Origin: Deltaproteobacteria bacterium
GTDB lineage: Bacteria; Desulfobacterota; DSM-4660; Desulfatiglandales; Desulfatiglandaceae
Direction: 5' to 3'
Assembly (NCBI GenBank): GCA_021737785.1
Contig: JAIPDI010000001.1
Location: 124,001 to 188,000, forward strand
DNA: 64,000 nt
Positions 30,772 through 39,260 of this stretch are shown piece by piece. Each line of letters starts with the position of its first letter. The first letter of the stretch is position 1. The notes beneath the pieces are model-generated. The model was not told where the DNA came from. It worked only from the letters and a program-made list of their open reading frames with translations, and did not search any database. The translations under genes were made by a program, and so were the position numbers.

Positions 30772-33303
30772 GTTTTGTCCCCTCATTGGGATAAATAACG
30801 GGCGGGATCGTGGGCGCGGCGGCGATCGCCATGATCTCATAACCCCTCATGGGGATAGATAACTATGGCCTTAATTGACTGCCCGGATTGTGGAAGAAAC
30901 TCATAACCCCTCATGGGGATAGATAACCATGCAACTCCGATGCCCCCAAAAGTGCTATCCAACCTCATAACCCCTCATGGAAATAGATAACCCGCAGGCT
31001 GGTCAAGGACTACCGGGCCACCGACTTCCTCATAACCCCTCATGGGGATAGATAACCAAGGAAGCCTACCCGGACGAGTACGCGGCTACGATCTCATAAC
31101 CCCTCATGGGGATAGATAACGAGGGTATGAATTCCAAGTGCCCTGCTTGTTCTCGTACTCATAACCCCTCATGGGGATAGATAACCCCCTCCCCCCGTTT
31201 GCCGTGATACCTCGTATTTGTCTCATAACCCCTCATGGGGATAGATAACTGGGTGATCCCCTGGACGGCCCGGTCCATGTCTGCCTCATAACCCTTCATG
31301 GGGATAGATAACCATTGTGGGCAAAACCAGCAAATGCAAATCCCGCATCTCATAACCCCTCATGGGGATAGATAACTGGAATAGCTCAACCCTGTATTAC
31401 AAGGGGGACATCTCATAACCCCTCATGGGGATAGATAACCCGTGACGACGGCGACATCGTCATCAACCTGCAAGTCTCATAACCCCTCATGGGGATAGAT
31501 AACTGGGCTGATCGTACCGATCCATAAGCGCGGCGATGAACTCATAACCCCTCATGGGGATAGATAACGGTGCTGGACATAGGCATCTATGCCGAGGCCA
31601 AGGACTCATAACCCCTCATGGGGATAGATAACAGTACACGGCCCAGAGCGCGGCCCACACCGTGACCTGCTCATAACCCCTCATGGGGATAGATAACCAT
31701 GCATCCCGATCATGACCTTTTTCAAATAGTTATCTCATAACCCCTCATGGGGATAGATAACCGGCGACCCGCTGGCATCCAACAGCAACTATCACGGCTC
31801 ATAACCCCTCATGGGGATAGATAACGGGCACCAAGAGCAAGGGCAAAATGTCCGAGCAGCGCTCATAACCCCTCATGGGGATAGATAACGATTGTCATGG
31901 CCGGGGATACGTTCGATTCCCGGATCTCATAACCCCTCATGGGGATAGATAACGCGGACCCCGCCCCGCTGGAGGGCCAGGAGCTGGGGCTCATAACCCC
32001 TCATGGGGATAGATAACGCCTGGCAATTTACATCGTCGCCCGCGTCAAAATATCTCATAACCCCTCATGGGGATAGATAACGTTTTTCTCCATCCGGTCG
32101 ATGGTGGCCGCGATTTTCTCATAACCCCTCATGGGGATAGATAACAAGAACTATGCGGACGGGGACCGGCGCATTATCAATCTCATAACCCCTCATGGGG
32201 ATAGATAACCATCAACACCGAACAGGACGAAGACACTTCCCTGTTCTCATAACCCCTCATGGGGATAGATAACTGGACCCGGTCAAAGAGGCCAACGGTA
32301 AAAAGATCGACTCATAACCCCTCATGGGGATAGATAACAATCCCGGAAGGCCACCGGCCCATATACCTGGACAACTCATAACCCCTCATGGGGATACATA
32401 ACGGCCACCCGGGGCAAGCGATCGTCGATGGTGGAGGCCTCATAACCCCTCATGGGGATAGATAACTCTGTACTACGAAGCCGGTCAGGACCTGGTCAGC
32501 ATCTCATAACCCCTCATGGGGATAGATAACGGGATCCTCGCCCGGCGTCACGGTAACTGACTCCTCCTCATAACCCCTCATGGGGATAGATAACCGGCCT
32601 TGCGGGTGCAGATGTCCACGGCCCCGGTGATCTCATAACCCCTCATGGGGATAGATAACCTGGCGTGAGGACGGTGACGGCCTTGTTTTCGACGTCTCAT
32701 AACCCCTCATGGGGATAGATAACGTTGCTCCGGCTCACGTCCAGGTCGTCGGCAATGGGCTCATAACCCCTCATGGGGATAGATAACGAGAAAGATGGCG
32801 ATCATAAACAGGCTCATGTACGCCTCATAACCCCTCATGGGGATAGATAACGTGTGCGTGGAGCTGATTTTCTGGCTCGGATATGCAGCTCATAACCCCT
32901 CATGGGGATAGATAACCGGTGCTGCCGGGCTGGCCGGGTCGCTGTTCGGCGACTCATAACCCCTCATGGGGATAGATAACCGATATTATTTGACGTTCCT
33001 GGTGAAGGTTGCACGATCTCATAACCCCTCATGGGGATAGATAACGCTGTTGGACGCAGCGGCCCAGAGCCTGGGATCCGTCTCATAACCCCTCATGGGG
33101 ATAGATAACGCAAGCAAGGCCGGGAAATAGCCGCTGAGATTGGCGTCTCATAACCCCTCATGGGGATAGATAACGATCGACGGCGGCTGGGAGCCGACCG
33201 ATACCATCAACTCATAACCCCTCATGGGGATAGATAACCGGACGGAACCCATTGCACCTCAATTTGATGTTGCATCTCATAACCCCTCATGGGGATAGAT
33301 AAC
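30772..33303 (-). CRISPR. Type I-D CRISPR array, 40 repeats and 39 spacers
   Basis: The 28-bp repeat reads on the plus strand from CTCATAA through the hairpin CCCCTCATGGGG to ATAGATAAC; spacers are 35-37 bp, mostly 36. The leftmost repeat (30772-30799) is degenerate, keeping only its right two thirds. Single variants occur at 30964 (GG to AA in the stem), 31285 (C to T in the stem) and 32375 (AGATAAC to ACATAAC). Degeneracy on the left marks that side as the old, trailer end, so the leader should be on the right next to cas2 and the array is probably read leftward with the cas operon. A caution: read rightward the repeat ends in AAC, the more usual 3' handle ending. Confidence 0.98.
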
Positions 33304-33426
33304 CCTTCATTTCATTGGCTTTTTCCGCTAGAATCGGGCAAGGGGAGGCTAAAACCATTCGCTATCCCAATAAGAGTTACGTCATCCCACAGACACCAAA
33401 CCTTCTTTCCAGATCGAAGTCAAAAT
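33304..33426 (-). promoter_or_regulatory. Probable CRISPR leader
   Basis: 123 bp between the rightmost repeat and the cas2 stop codon, the cas-proximal side of the array and opposite to the degenerate repeat. No gene is present. I cannot identify a clear promoter, so the function is inferred from position. Confidence 0.5.
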
Positions 33427-33729
33427 CTACAGCACACCAAAATCTGTTGAATGGGAATTGTCTCTGCATTGCTTTGCCTCCCCTTTGCCGCTTTCCCTTT
33501 TCACAAAATGGACGACATCGACGTTTTTCCGATTGGCTGCCGTCACCTCCGTAACCCGTTCTCCCGGTTGCAAAAGTCGGCTTATAGAACGTCGCAGTTC
33601 GATCAGCTTGGCTTCCGACAGATCACCGCTGAAAACTGAATACTGTATATGATCCAGGTATTTTCGGAGCAGCTTTTTGAACTTTTCCGTACGTTTAGCT
33701 TCAACATCATAGGTCATTAGAACATACAT
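33427..33729 (-). CDS. cas2: CRISPR adaptation protein Cas2
   Basis: 100 residues. It starts MYVLMTYDVEAKRTEKFKKL, the ferredoxin-like first strand with the conserved Asp after Y, and continues YSVFSGDLSEAKLIELRRSI, the RNase-like Cas2 core. With Cas1 (and Cas4) it inserts new spacers at the leader end. The stop of cas1 is two bases upstream of its start. The last 20 residues (GEAKQCRDNSHSTDFGVL) extend beyond the usual fold. Confidence 0.95.
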   Translation of the reverse strand: MYVLMTYDVEAKRTEKFKKLLRKYLDHIQYSVFSGDLSEAKLIELRRSISRLLQPGERVTEVTAANRKNVDVVHFVKRESGKGEAKQCRDNSHSTDFGVL

Positions 33730-33731
33730 GT

Positions 33732-34700
33732 TTAAAGTCTTCGCTTGAAGGATTCATACTCGGCGATCCCCATGACATGCCGTTCCAAATTTAGGGCTTC
33801 CCGATAAACCCACTCCCGGTAGGTACGCTTTTGGACGGTCTCCTCCAATCGGCCCGAAAACTGTTCAGCCACATGTCGACGCCCCAACTCCGTGAGCAGA
33901 CAAACGCCGTCGTGCTGTTCAAACCAATTATCCTTGATCATTCTCTTCCGGGTCATCCGAAAGATCAACACGTCTGTAAACAAAGGCTTAAACGGTTCCG
34001 ACAAATCCAGACTGAGAGACGAGCGACCGTTTCCGGGGGCGTGCAGCCAGCTCAAGCTCCCGTCCAAGTGGGTCTTGCAGGTCTCGTGACGCACGACAGC
34101 GTAGGTCATTTGGTTCAGGAATGAAATCAAACAGTTGATCGGATTATTCGGCGGACGACGAACCCGCCGTCCGAAATCGAGGCCTGGATCTATATGCCGC
34201 CATGCGGCGTAATACTGTTGGTGCAGTTGGCCTTCCATACCCATTAAGCCGGGTGGATCGGGTGCCTTCCCGATCCTCTCCATGAGCGCATCCATCTGTT
34301 GGACTGCGCTGTTCACCCCCATCTCGCCCCGATATCGATAATACAGCAAATTGGCACGCATGTTGTGCCCTGCTCCCCGGACCAGCTCCCGTGCAATTCC
34401 CATCCGTTCCGATGGATCGAGAATGGACCTGGCCTGTTCCAATTTCACGCGGCCAGACGCGCTCTGGTCAATAGGTTCGAACGCTCCCTTGAAATAGCCA
34501 TAATAATCAAACACGGAGATACGTACACCATTGGCGCCGCATAGACACAGTAGCCGTGAATTCAACCTGCTTTCCGACATGAGGACGATATGGCGGATCT
34601 TTTCAATCGGAAACGGTCGTGCCTCCCCGTTCACTGAAATGAACAGGGTGTTCTCTTTCCGTTTCAGGACCGCATCGCGGGAGACGAAAAGGGTTTCCAC
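33732..34700 (-). CDS. cas1: CRISPR integrase Cas1
   Basis: 322 residues from GTG 34700 (AAAGG nine bases upstream); the open frame extends 44 codons further into cas4 but with sequence unlike Cas1. Beta-rich N-terminal domain (VETLFVSRDAVLKRKENTLF) and helical catalytic domain with the metal ligands in LMGMEGQLHQQYY (Glu), LSWLHAPGNGRSSLSLDLSE (His, and Asp/Glu). These are the canonical E-H-D set. Adaptation enzyme of the I-D system. Confidence 0.96.
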   Translation of the reverse strand: METLFVSRDAVLKRKENTLFISVNGEARPFPIEKIRHIVLMSESRLNSRLLCLCGANGVRISVFDYYGYFKGAFEPIDQSASGRVKLEQARSILDPSERMGIARELVRGAGHNMRANLLYYRYRGEMGVNSAVQQMDALMERIGKAPDPPGLMGMEGQLHQQYYAAWRHIDPGLDFGRRVRRPPNNPINCLISFLNQMTYAVVRHETCKTHLDGSLSWLHAPGNGRSSLSLDLSEPFKPLFTDVLIFRMTRKRMIKDNWFEQHDGVCLLTELGRRHVAEQFSGRLEETVQKRTYREWVYREALNLERHVMGIAEYESFKRRL

Positions 34701-34717
34701 CTCAGATATCCTTTCCT

Positions 34718-35260
34718 TTACTCGAATCCACAAAAACCCGACAAAGAGCAGGTATCGCAAAGTCGGATTCGCGTTGCCTGTGGGGGCGCTTCCAAACGGG
34801 CGAGTTCCTCCAGCCGCTCCGAGGCCCGCCATAGCGATTCAAGGCGATTTGCATCCAACGGGACCTCCCGTCCTCGCCGGGTGGACAGGACGTGCGTCAC
34901 GGCCCGCCATCCCTTCCCGGTGGCGATGGAGAGCATCACGGCATAAAAGGCCGTCTGGTTGTCGGATGCCTCAACTGCACCGCCTGTTCCCTTGTTTTCA
35001 TAAACGATGCGATCATCCCAATTGATCCGGTCAGGGGCAAGGCCCATCAGTCCTTCGACCGAATGATCCCTGGCATAACTCGATTGGTGCTTGGCCGTCC
35101 CCGTAGCTACCCTGGCGTGCCACTGGGCGAAATTGATCCCGTGAAAATACATCCAAGCGCGCCGTTCGCACAGAGTAACATGCTGGAAATGTAGCCCATG
35201 GAGTCCCAGCCGTTCGACACGCTCATAAAATGGTTCCGCACGAATCCACCGCCATCTCAT
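34718..35260 (-). CDS. cas4: CRISPR-associated exonuclease Cas4
   Basis: 180 residues. RecB-like nuclease with the Fe-S Cys set split as usual: one Cys in LCERRAWMYFHG (about residue 31) and three in CDTCSLSGFCG near the C-terminus. Nuclease residues D and ExK are visible in INWDDRIVYENKGTGG. Cas4 trims pre-spacers and helps select the PAM. Its start overlaps the cas3' gene end by 38 bp. Confidence 0.93.
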   Translation of the reverse strand: MRWRWIRAEPFYERVERLGLHGLHFQHVTLCERRAWMYFHGINFAQWHARVATGTAKHQSSYARDHSVEGLMGLAPDRINWDDRIVYENKGTGGAVEASDNQTAFYAVMLSIATGKGWRAVTHVLSTRRGREVPLDANRLESLWRASERLEELARLEAPPQATRIRLCDTCSLSGFCGFE

Positions 35261-37193
35261 CGGTCACCACCAGTCCCGTCAGCCGGACAAGGGTTTCGGT
35301 CGCAGCCATAGCCTCTGGATGTTTTTCCCATGCGAGGGCCCCCAGACCCCTTGCATCACGAAAAGCCCGACACCAACTATCGATTAGAAAGGCATCGTCA
35401 TCCAATTCCGCTACGTATTCAGTATGGGGGAATCGGACCCGGCGATTTGCTTTGATGAACTGCGGACGGTCCAAGAGGCTGTCGCCCAAGGTCCCCCGAA
35501 TATGCACCTCCTCCTGGCCATCCTCGCCCATCACAACCGGAAATCGATCCAAGATGTCGGTGTTGCGACGCAGCCAGATCTCGGATGCGCGCCATTTTTC
35601 ACCGGATCCGTCAACCACTCGCACACCTTTATCGATATCCCGAAGCGTGCGGGCCTCTTCTTCGAATCGGTCGCACCAATCCTTGACGATCGGCCCGATT
35701 CGAGCATCCGTTTCCATCTTTCGAACTTTCCTAATCAAGGCGAAAACCGCCTTGGCCGGTTGCGGCTGAAACTCCTTCAGGTGCTTCCAGCGATGACCCT
35801 GGTTGCTGAAGTGTCCCATCAATACATTCCAGAAGAGACCCGCCGAATAAGCTGCCTGGTTGGGCAAATTGCCGAAATAGCGCCTTCCATCTTGAGGGCG
35901 ATCTTTAAATCGCTGCCGCATTTGACGGCTCAACGTCTCTGTCAAATCATTAATGCTAAGTCTTTCACCACTGTGGGCTGAAATCCATTTTTCCAATGAA
36001 ACGAACCAAGAGTATTGGTTGCGAAAATCGTCGTCAATCCGGACGATCACCCGGCCATCGTGGTCGCCCCTTGCAGCCCGGCCGTATCGCTGAAGGAAAT
36101 TGAGCGGCTCAAAACCCGGCTCCATGAACAATAAGTTAGCCCGAAAAGTTACCCCCATTTCTACGCTGGCCGTGGCGATCAGCATGTCGAATTGTTCAGG
36201 GAGGTTATTCCGACCGGCCGAAAAATAATCAGGATGAGCGATGTTGATCCTTGAGTCGTCAATGCTGTCGATGAGAAGAACTCGGCCTTCCGGAAGCCCT
36301 GCTGCCCTCAGCATCGCCTCCAGTTTAGGCAAATCCCGCTGAAGGTCGGCCAGCCGATTGTAAATCACGACCACCTGACGGTCCAACCGAATCTCTTCGC
36401 GGATGGCCGCGGTTTCACTGTGAAGCAAAGAGACCATGTCCCCGCAATCCCGGAGCGAGAGCTGAACATGGCCATGGACGGGCCGCCCAGTGGAAGTCAA
36501 AGTCTCCTTCAGATGAACGATCTGACTGTCTGGAATCTCGATCCGACGAAGGACGGCCTGGATATCCAGCGGAGTGGCAGACAAGAAACTGACTCGTGCC
36601 CGGCTTCCGGGATATTCAGTGGCCAATTTGGCGAAGACCGCGGCTAGCCCGAATCCTCTCGGGGCGATGGTGTGGAATTCGTCAAAGACAATATGCTCAA
36701 ATTGATTGAGTATCTCAAAGACGCCCATGTCGGTCTGGCCTTTTTCCCTTCTCCGTCTCAATAGCAAATGACTCACGACTTCGGGCACTGCAACGATCAT
36801 TTCACCGCCTTCGAGAGCGATATTAAGCCCAGATATCTCGCGGACCCGGCGTGCGCCCACGTTTGTTTCACCACCGGCCTTCAATGCTTCAGTGGCGTCG
36901 GAGGTCCAAAGGGCCAGCTTTTGCGTTGCCGCTTCTGCCCGCCATCCTGCGTCCCGAATCAGGGATTCGTGCAGTCCTGCAATAAGATTTTGGGCCAATC
37001 GCCGCGTAGGTACGACAAAGAGAATGCGTTCGCCCGCCATCATGGCCCGCTGGAATGCATAACTCTTGCCGGCCCCTGTGGGCGCATCGGCGATTCGAAC
37101 CTTCTCCTGCCGGTTCAGCAGTTCCTGCTGCAGCGGAGAGAGTCCGGATTCCGGATCACTCTCCACGCAATGCCTCGAAATAGTCACATCCAT
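35223..37193 (-). CDS. cas3: Cas3' helicase of the type I-D system
   Basis: 656 residues, superfamily 2 helicase without an HD nuclease domain, as expected for type I-D where HD is on Cas10d. Walker A APTGAGKSYAF (about 40), motif Ia VVPTRRLAQNLIAG, DEFH box IVFDEFHTIAPRG (about 170), SFLSATPLD motif III, and the C-terminal RecA domain with ATASVEMGVTFRAN and QRYGRAARGDHDGRV (motif VI). It unwinds target DNA for degradation. In most described I-D loci cas3' is the first gene; here it follows csc1. Its start overlaps the end of csc1 by 10 bp. Confidence 0.93.
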   Translation of the reverse strand: MDVTISRHCVESDPESGLSPLQQELLNRQEKVRIADAPTGAGKSYAFQRAMMAGERILFVVPTRRLAQNLIAGLHESLIRDAGWRAEAATQKLALWTSDATEALKAGGETNVGARRVREISGLNIALEGGEMIVAVPEVVSHLLLRRRREKGQTDMGVFEILNQFEHIVFDEFHTIAPRGFGLAAVFAKLATEYPGSRARVSFLSATPLDIQAVLRRIEIPDSQIVHLKETLTSTGRPVHGHVQLSLRDCGDMVSLLHSETAAIREEIRLDRQVVVIYNRLADLQRDLPKLEAMLRAAGLPEGRVLLIDSIDDSRINIAHPDYFSAGRNNLPEQFDMLIATASVEMGVTFRANLLFMEPGFEPLNFLQRYGRAARGDHDGRVIVRIDDDFRNQYSWFVSLEKWISAHSGERLSINDLTETLSRQMRQRFKDRPQDGRRYFGNLPNQAAYSAGLFWNVLMGHFSNQGHRWKHLKEFQPQPAKAVFALIRKVRKMETDARIGPIVKDWCDRFEEEARTLRDIDKGVRVVDGSGEKWRASEIWLRRNTDILDRFPVVMGEDGQEEVHIRGTLGDSLLDRPQFIKANRRVRFPHTEYVAELDDDAFLIDSWCRAFRDARGLGALAWEKHPEAMAATETLVRLTGLVVTDEMAVDSCGTIL

Positions 37194-37825
37194 TGGATCA
37201 CTTCCATTGCCGCATCATCGAGTTCCATAGGGGGAGTCAATTGCATGGAATGGAGGCAGTACCGCTCCACCGACAATTCACGGTCGAACATGGCAGCAGT
37301 GGCAGCATTGAGGCGGACCGGTTCGTTGCCTTCCGCCCTTTTCAACAGCACCATGCCGTTGCGGTGCAGCCCCACACGAATAACGATTTCAGCCTGCCCT
37401 GACGCATCAAAAGGATCGAAGCCCTCCAGCCCAAATACTGCGCCCTTGAACTTCTGTTCCGGAGGGACTTCCTGGACATGGAAGAAATCCTTCAAGTTAC
37501 CCTTTTTGGCCACGTCCTGGATCTTGCGCTGGAGTCCGGCCTCAGCGTCCAGGTTCAATCGGCGAGTTAATGGAGGCAGTAGCAGAGGATGTTCCGTGAT
37601 GAACACAGATGTCCGATACGGCATGGCGGCAAGATGATGGCGGTAGTTTTTGGGGGGAAGGCCCAGTCGGGCCGCAGTCATGCCCAGAGCGGCAGCCAAC
37701 GCAAAAGCGGCCGCCCGGTCTCCGATCAATTCGGGAAGAGTGGCTGTGCCGCCTTGAACCATCAGGCTGTGGTAGCAAAACGGCGACAGGGTCCTTGCCA
37801 TCACTGGAATTGCCTTGATAGTCAT
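37184..37825 (-). CDS. csc1: Csc1, Cas5-type subunit of type I-D Cascade
   Basis: 213 residues. Residues such as ARTLSPFCYHSLMVQGGTAT, YRTSVFITEHPLLLPPLTRR and FGLEGFDPFDASGQAEIVIRVG match the layout of Csc1 (Cas5d/Cas5 group), which binds the 5' handle of the crRNA. Identification leans on gene order next to Csc2 and Cas10d as well as on sequence. Start overlaps the csc2 stop (ATGA). Confidence 0.85.
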   Translation of the reverse strand: MTIKAIPVMARTLSPFCYHSLMVQGGTATLPELIGDRAAAFALAAALGMTAARLGLPPKNYRHHLAAMPYRTSVFITEHPLLLPPLTRRLNLDAEAGLQRKIQDVAKKGNLKDFFHVQEVPPEQKFKGAVFGLEGFDPFDASGQAEIVIRVGLHRNGMVLLKRAEGNEPVRLNAATAAMFDRELSVERYCLHSMQLTPPMELDDAAMEVIQWM

Positions 37826-38835
37826 GATGATTTCCCCGTACCGAACCAGCTGTCGAACAGTTCCGCCACTTTGGGCGCGGCCTTGATATATTGATCCTTC
37901 AACTCGGGATCATCCGCTTCGAACCGTTCCACCAGGTTGCGTTGATAAGCCTGGGCTTCGTCGGGTCCCATGGCCGCTTCATGGAGAGGTGACAGCAACT
38001 CGTGGAGCTTTTCAGTCACCACGTTGGGACTCTTCAGGTCTAAGCCCTTTCCGGTCATGGCCTTTACCACCTCGTAAGGAGATGTCTCGGCCCTCTCAAA
38101 CCGACTGCCATAGAGTCCCACCAGACGGGAATGGATGTTGACGCCGGTGATGGAGGTCTGCCCGCCATAGGAACCGGCAAGCCCCATGGAGAGCAGCAGG
38201 TGGTCCAGTCCTTCCAGAGGCAGCACCTTGCCCCGAGTGGACAGGACCTGCACCATCAAGGTCCCCGGCAGGATGAAATAGCGGGTAAACAGATGTTCGC
38301 TGTTCTTCTTGCTTTCGGCATCGAACAAAGTGCCGTCCTCCATGGCCCGATTGTGAAAGCTTTCATCCACACACAGATGTTTAGGCAAAAGGCTCAGCCC
38401 GTCGGAATAGTTTACTCCGGCCCGCACCGGCAGAATCCGCGTGTCATGGGTGGTGGAATCGCCGAAAACCAGAGTATTCAGATCATAGGCGTCCGACGGC
38501 TTCTGATCCTTGCGGAGGATCGTCTTGTTCTGAGGCAGTCGTCCCCCAACCCCATAAGCGCGGAGAATTTGAAGGCCGCGGCCTTTTTCCGGATATTTAA
38601 ATTTGTTGGGAACAGCGCGAACGTAAGGCTCATCCAAAACCTCAATATCCGTAATTTCCTGCTCCGCATTCCGGAACACCACCGGGGCGATGGCTTCCCG
38701 GATCACTACAAGATTGATGCACCCAAGGTTTTTTAGCGCTGGATGGATATATTCATCTTTCTTGCCCTTGCTTTCGCTAGGGCTGGCCGTCACCAATAAG
38801 TCGATGTTGCCCAGATAAGGGATAAATCGTTTCAT
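37822..38835 (-). CDS. csc2: Csc2, Cas7-type backbone subunit of type I-D Cascade
   Basis: 337 residues. N-terminus FIPYLGNIDLLVTASPSESK, then LGCINLVVIREAIAPVVFRN, YGVGGRLPQNKTILRKDQKP, SEHLFTRYFILPGTLMVQVL and GLAGSYGGQTSITGVNIHSR are characteristic of Csc2, the RRM-fold subunit that multimerises along the crRNA. Start overlaps the cas10d stop by four bases. Confidence 0.93.
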   Translation of the reverse strand: MKRFIPYLGNIDLLVTASPSESKGKKDEYIHPALKNLGCINLVVIREAIAPVVFRNAEQEITDIEVLDEPYVRAVPNKFKYPEKGRGLQILRAYGVGGRLPQNKTILRKDQKPSDAYDLNTLVFGDSTTHDTRILPVRAGVNYSDGLSLLPKHLCVDESFHNRAMEDGTLFDAESKKNSEHLFTRYFILPGTLMVQVLSTRGKVLPLEGLDHLLLSMGLAGSYGGQTSITGVNIHSRLVGLYGSRFERAETSPYEVVKAMTGKGLDLKSPNVVTEKLHELLSPLHEAAMGPDEAQAYQRNLVERFEADDPELKDQYIKAAPKVAELFDSWFGTGKSS

Positions 38836-39260
38836 TCGTTATCCTCCTTTTGGATGTTATTCCGATTTTCATTCACACGGTCATGATGCGTTTTCAAGAA
38901 AGCCATGCGGTAGATGCTGGAAAGAATCCGTCGACTTTTCTGGGTGGGACTTTTGCCGGCCAAGACCCCAAACCAGACATCGTTGACGAACAGTTCGGCC
39001 ACCGCGAGGCAATTATCGATGAAACCTTTATCCTTCCATGCCTTGTTTTTCCGAATCAGGTTGGTCTCCAGTTCCCCCGCGATCGCATAGCCGAGGGATG
39101 CGGCGTCCTCCTGTCCGATGCGGCGTGCCTCGTTGGCGGTATCCAGGCAAATCTTGAAAACCATCAATTCTTCATTGGCCGAGGCCGCGCTGCCAGGGTT
39201 TCTCTGAATGCCGGCCGCGGCCCTACCTAACCTCACCAATGCACCATCTTGTTCATTCAT
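38832..39260 (-). CDS. cas11d: Cas11d small subunit, internal translation product of cas10d
   Basis: ATG 39260 lies in frame inside cas10d (codon 814) and is preceded by GGAGGATGAAGGACTC, which offers GGAGG 11 bases and AAGGA three bases before it. It would give 142 helical residues (NEQDGALVRLGRAAAGIQRN onward), the size of a Cascade small subunit. In type I-D systems a separate small subunit, Cas11d, is known to be translated from within cas10d, so this is expected biology. The exact start here is inferred from sequence only. Confidence 0.65.
   Translation of the reverse strand: MNEQDGALVRLGRAAAGIQRNPGSAASANEELMVFKICLDTANEARRIGQEDAASLGYAIAGELETNLIRKNKAWKDKGFIDNCLAVAELFVNDVWFGVLAGKSPTQKSRRILSSIYRMAFLKTHHDRVNENRNNIQKEDNE

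Noticed and set aside
30772-30835. A CreTA-like arrangement in which a degenerate repeat and spacer-like sequence guide Cascade to a toxin promoter
   Set aside because: The first spacer (30800-30835) shows no match to the neighbouring promoter or the 81-residue gene, and the degenerate repeat is explained as the trailer end of the array.
31159-31353. A 64-codon frame reading through repeats and spacers of the array
   Set aside because: Its residues are repeats of the translated CRISPR repeat (IPMRGYE-like); it is an artefact of the array.
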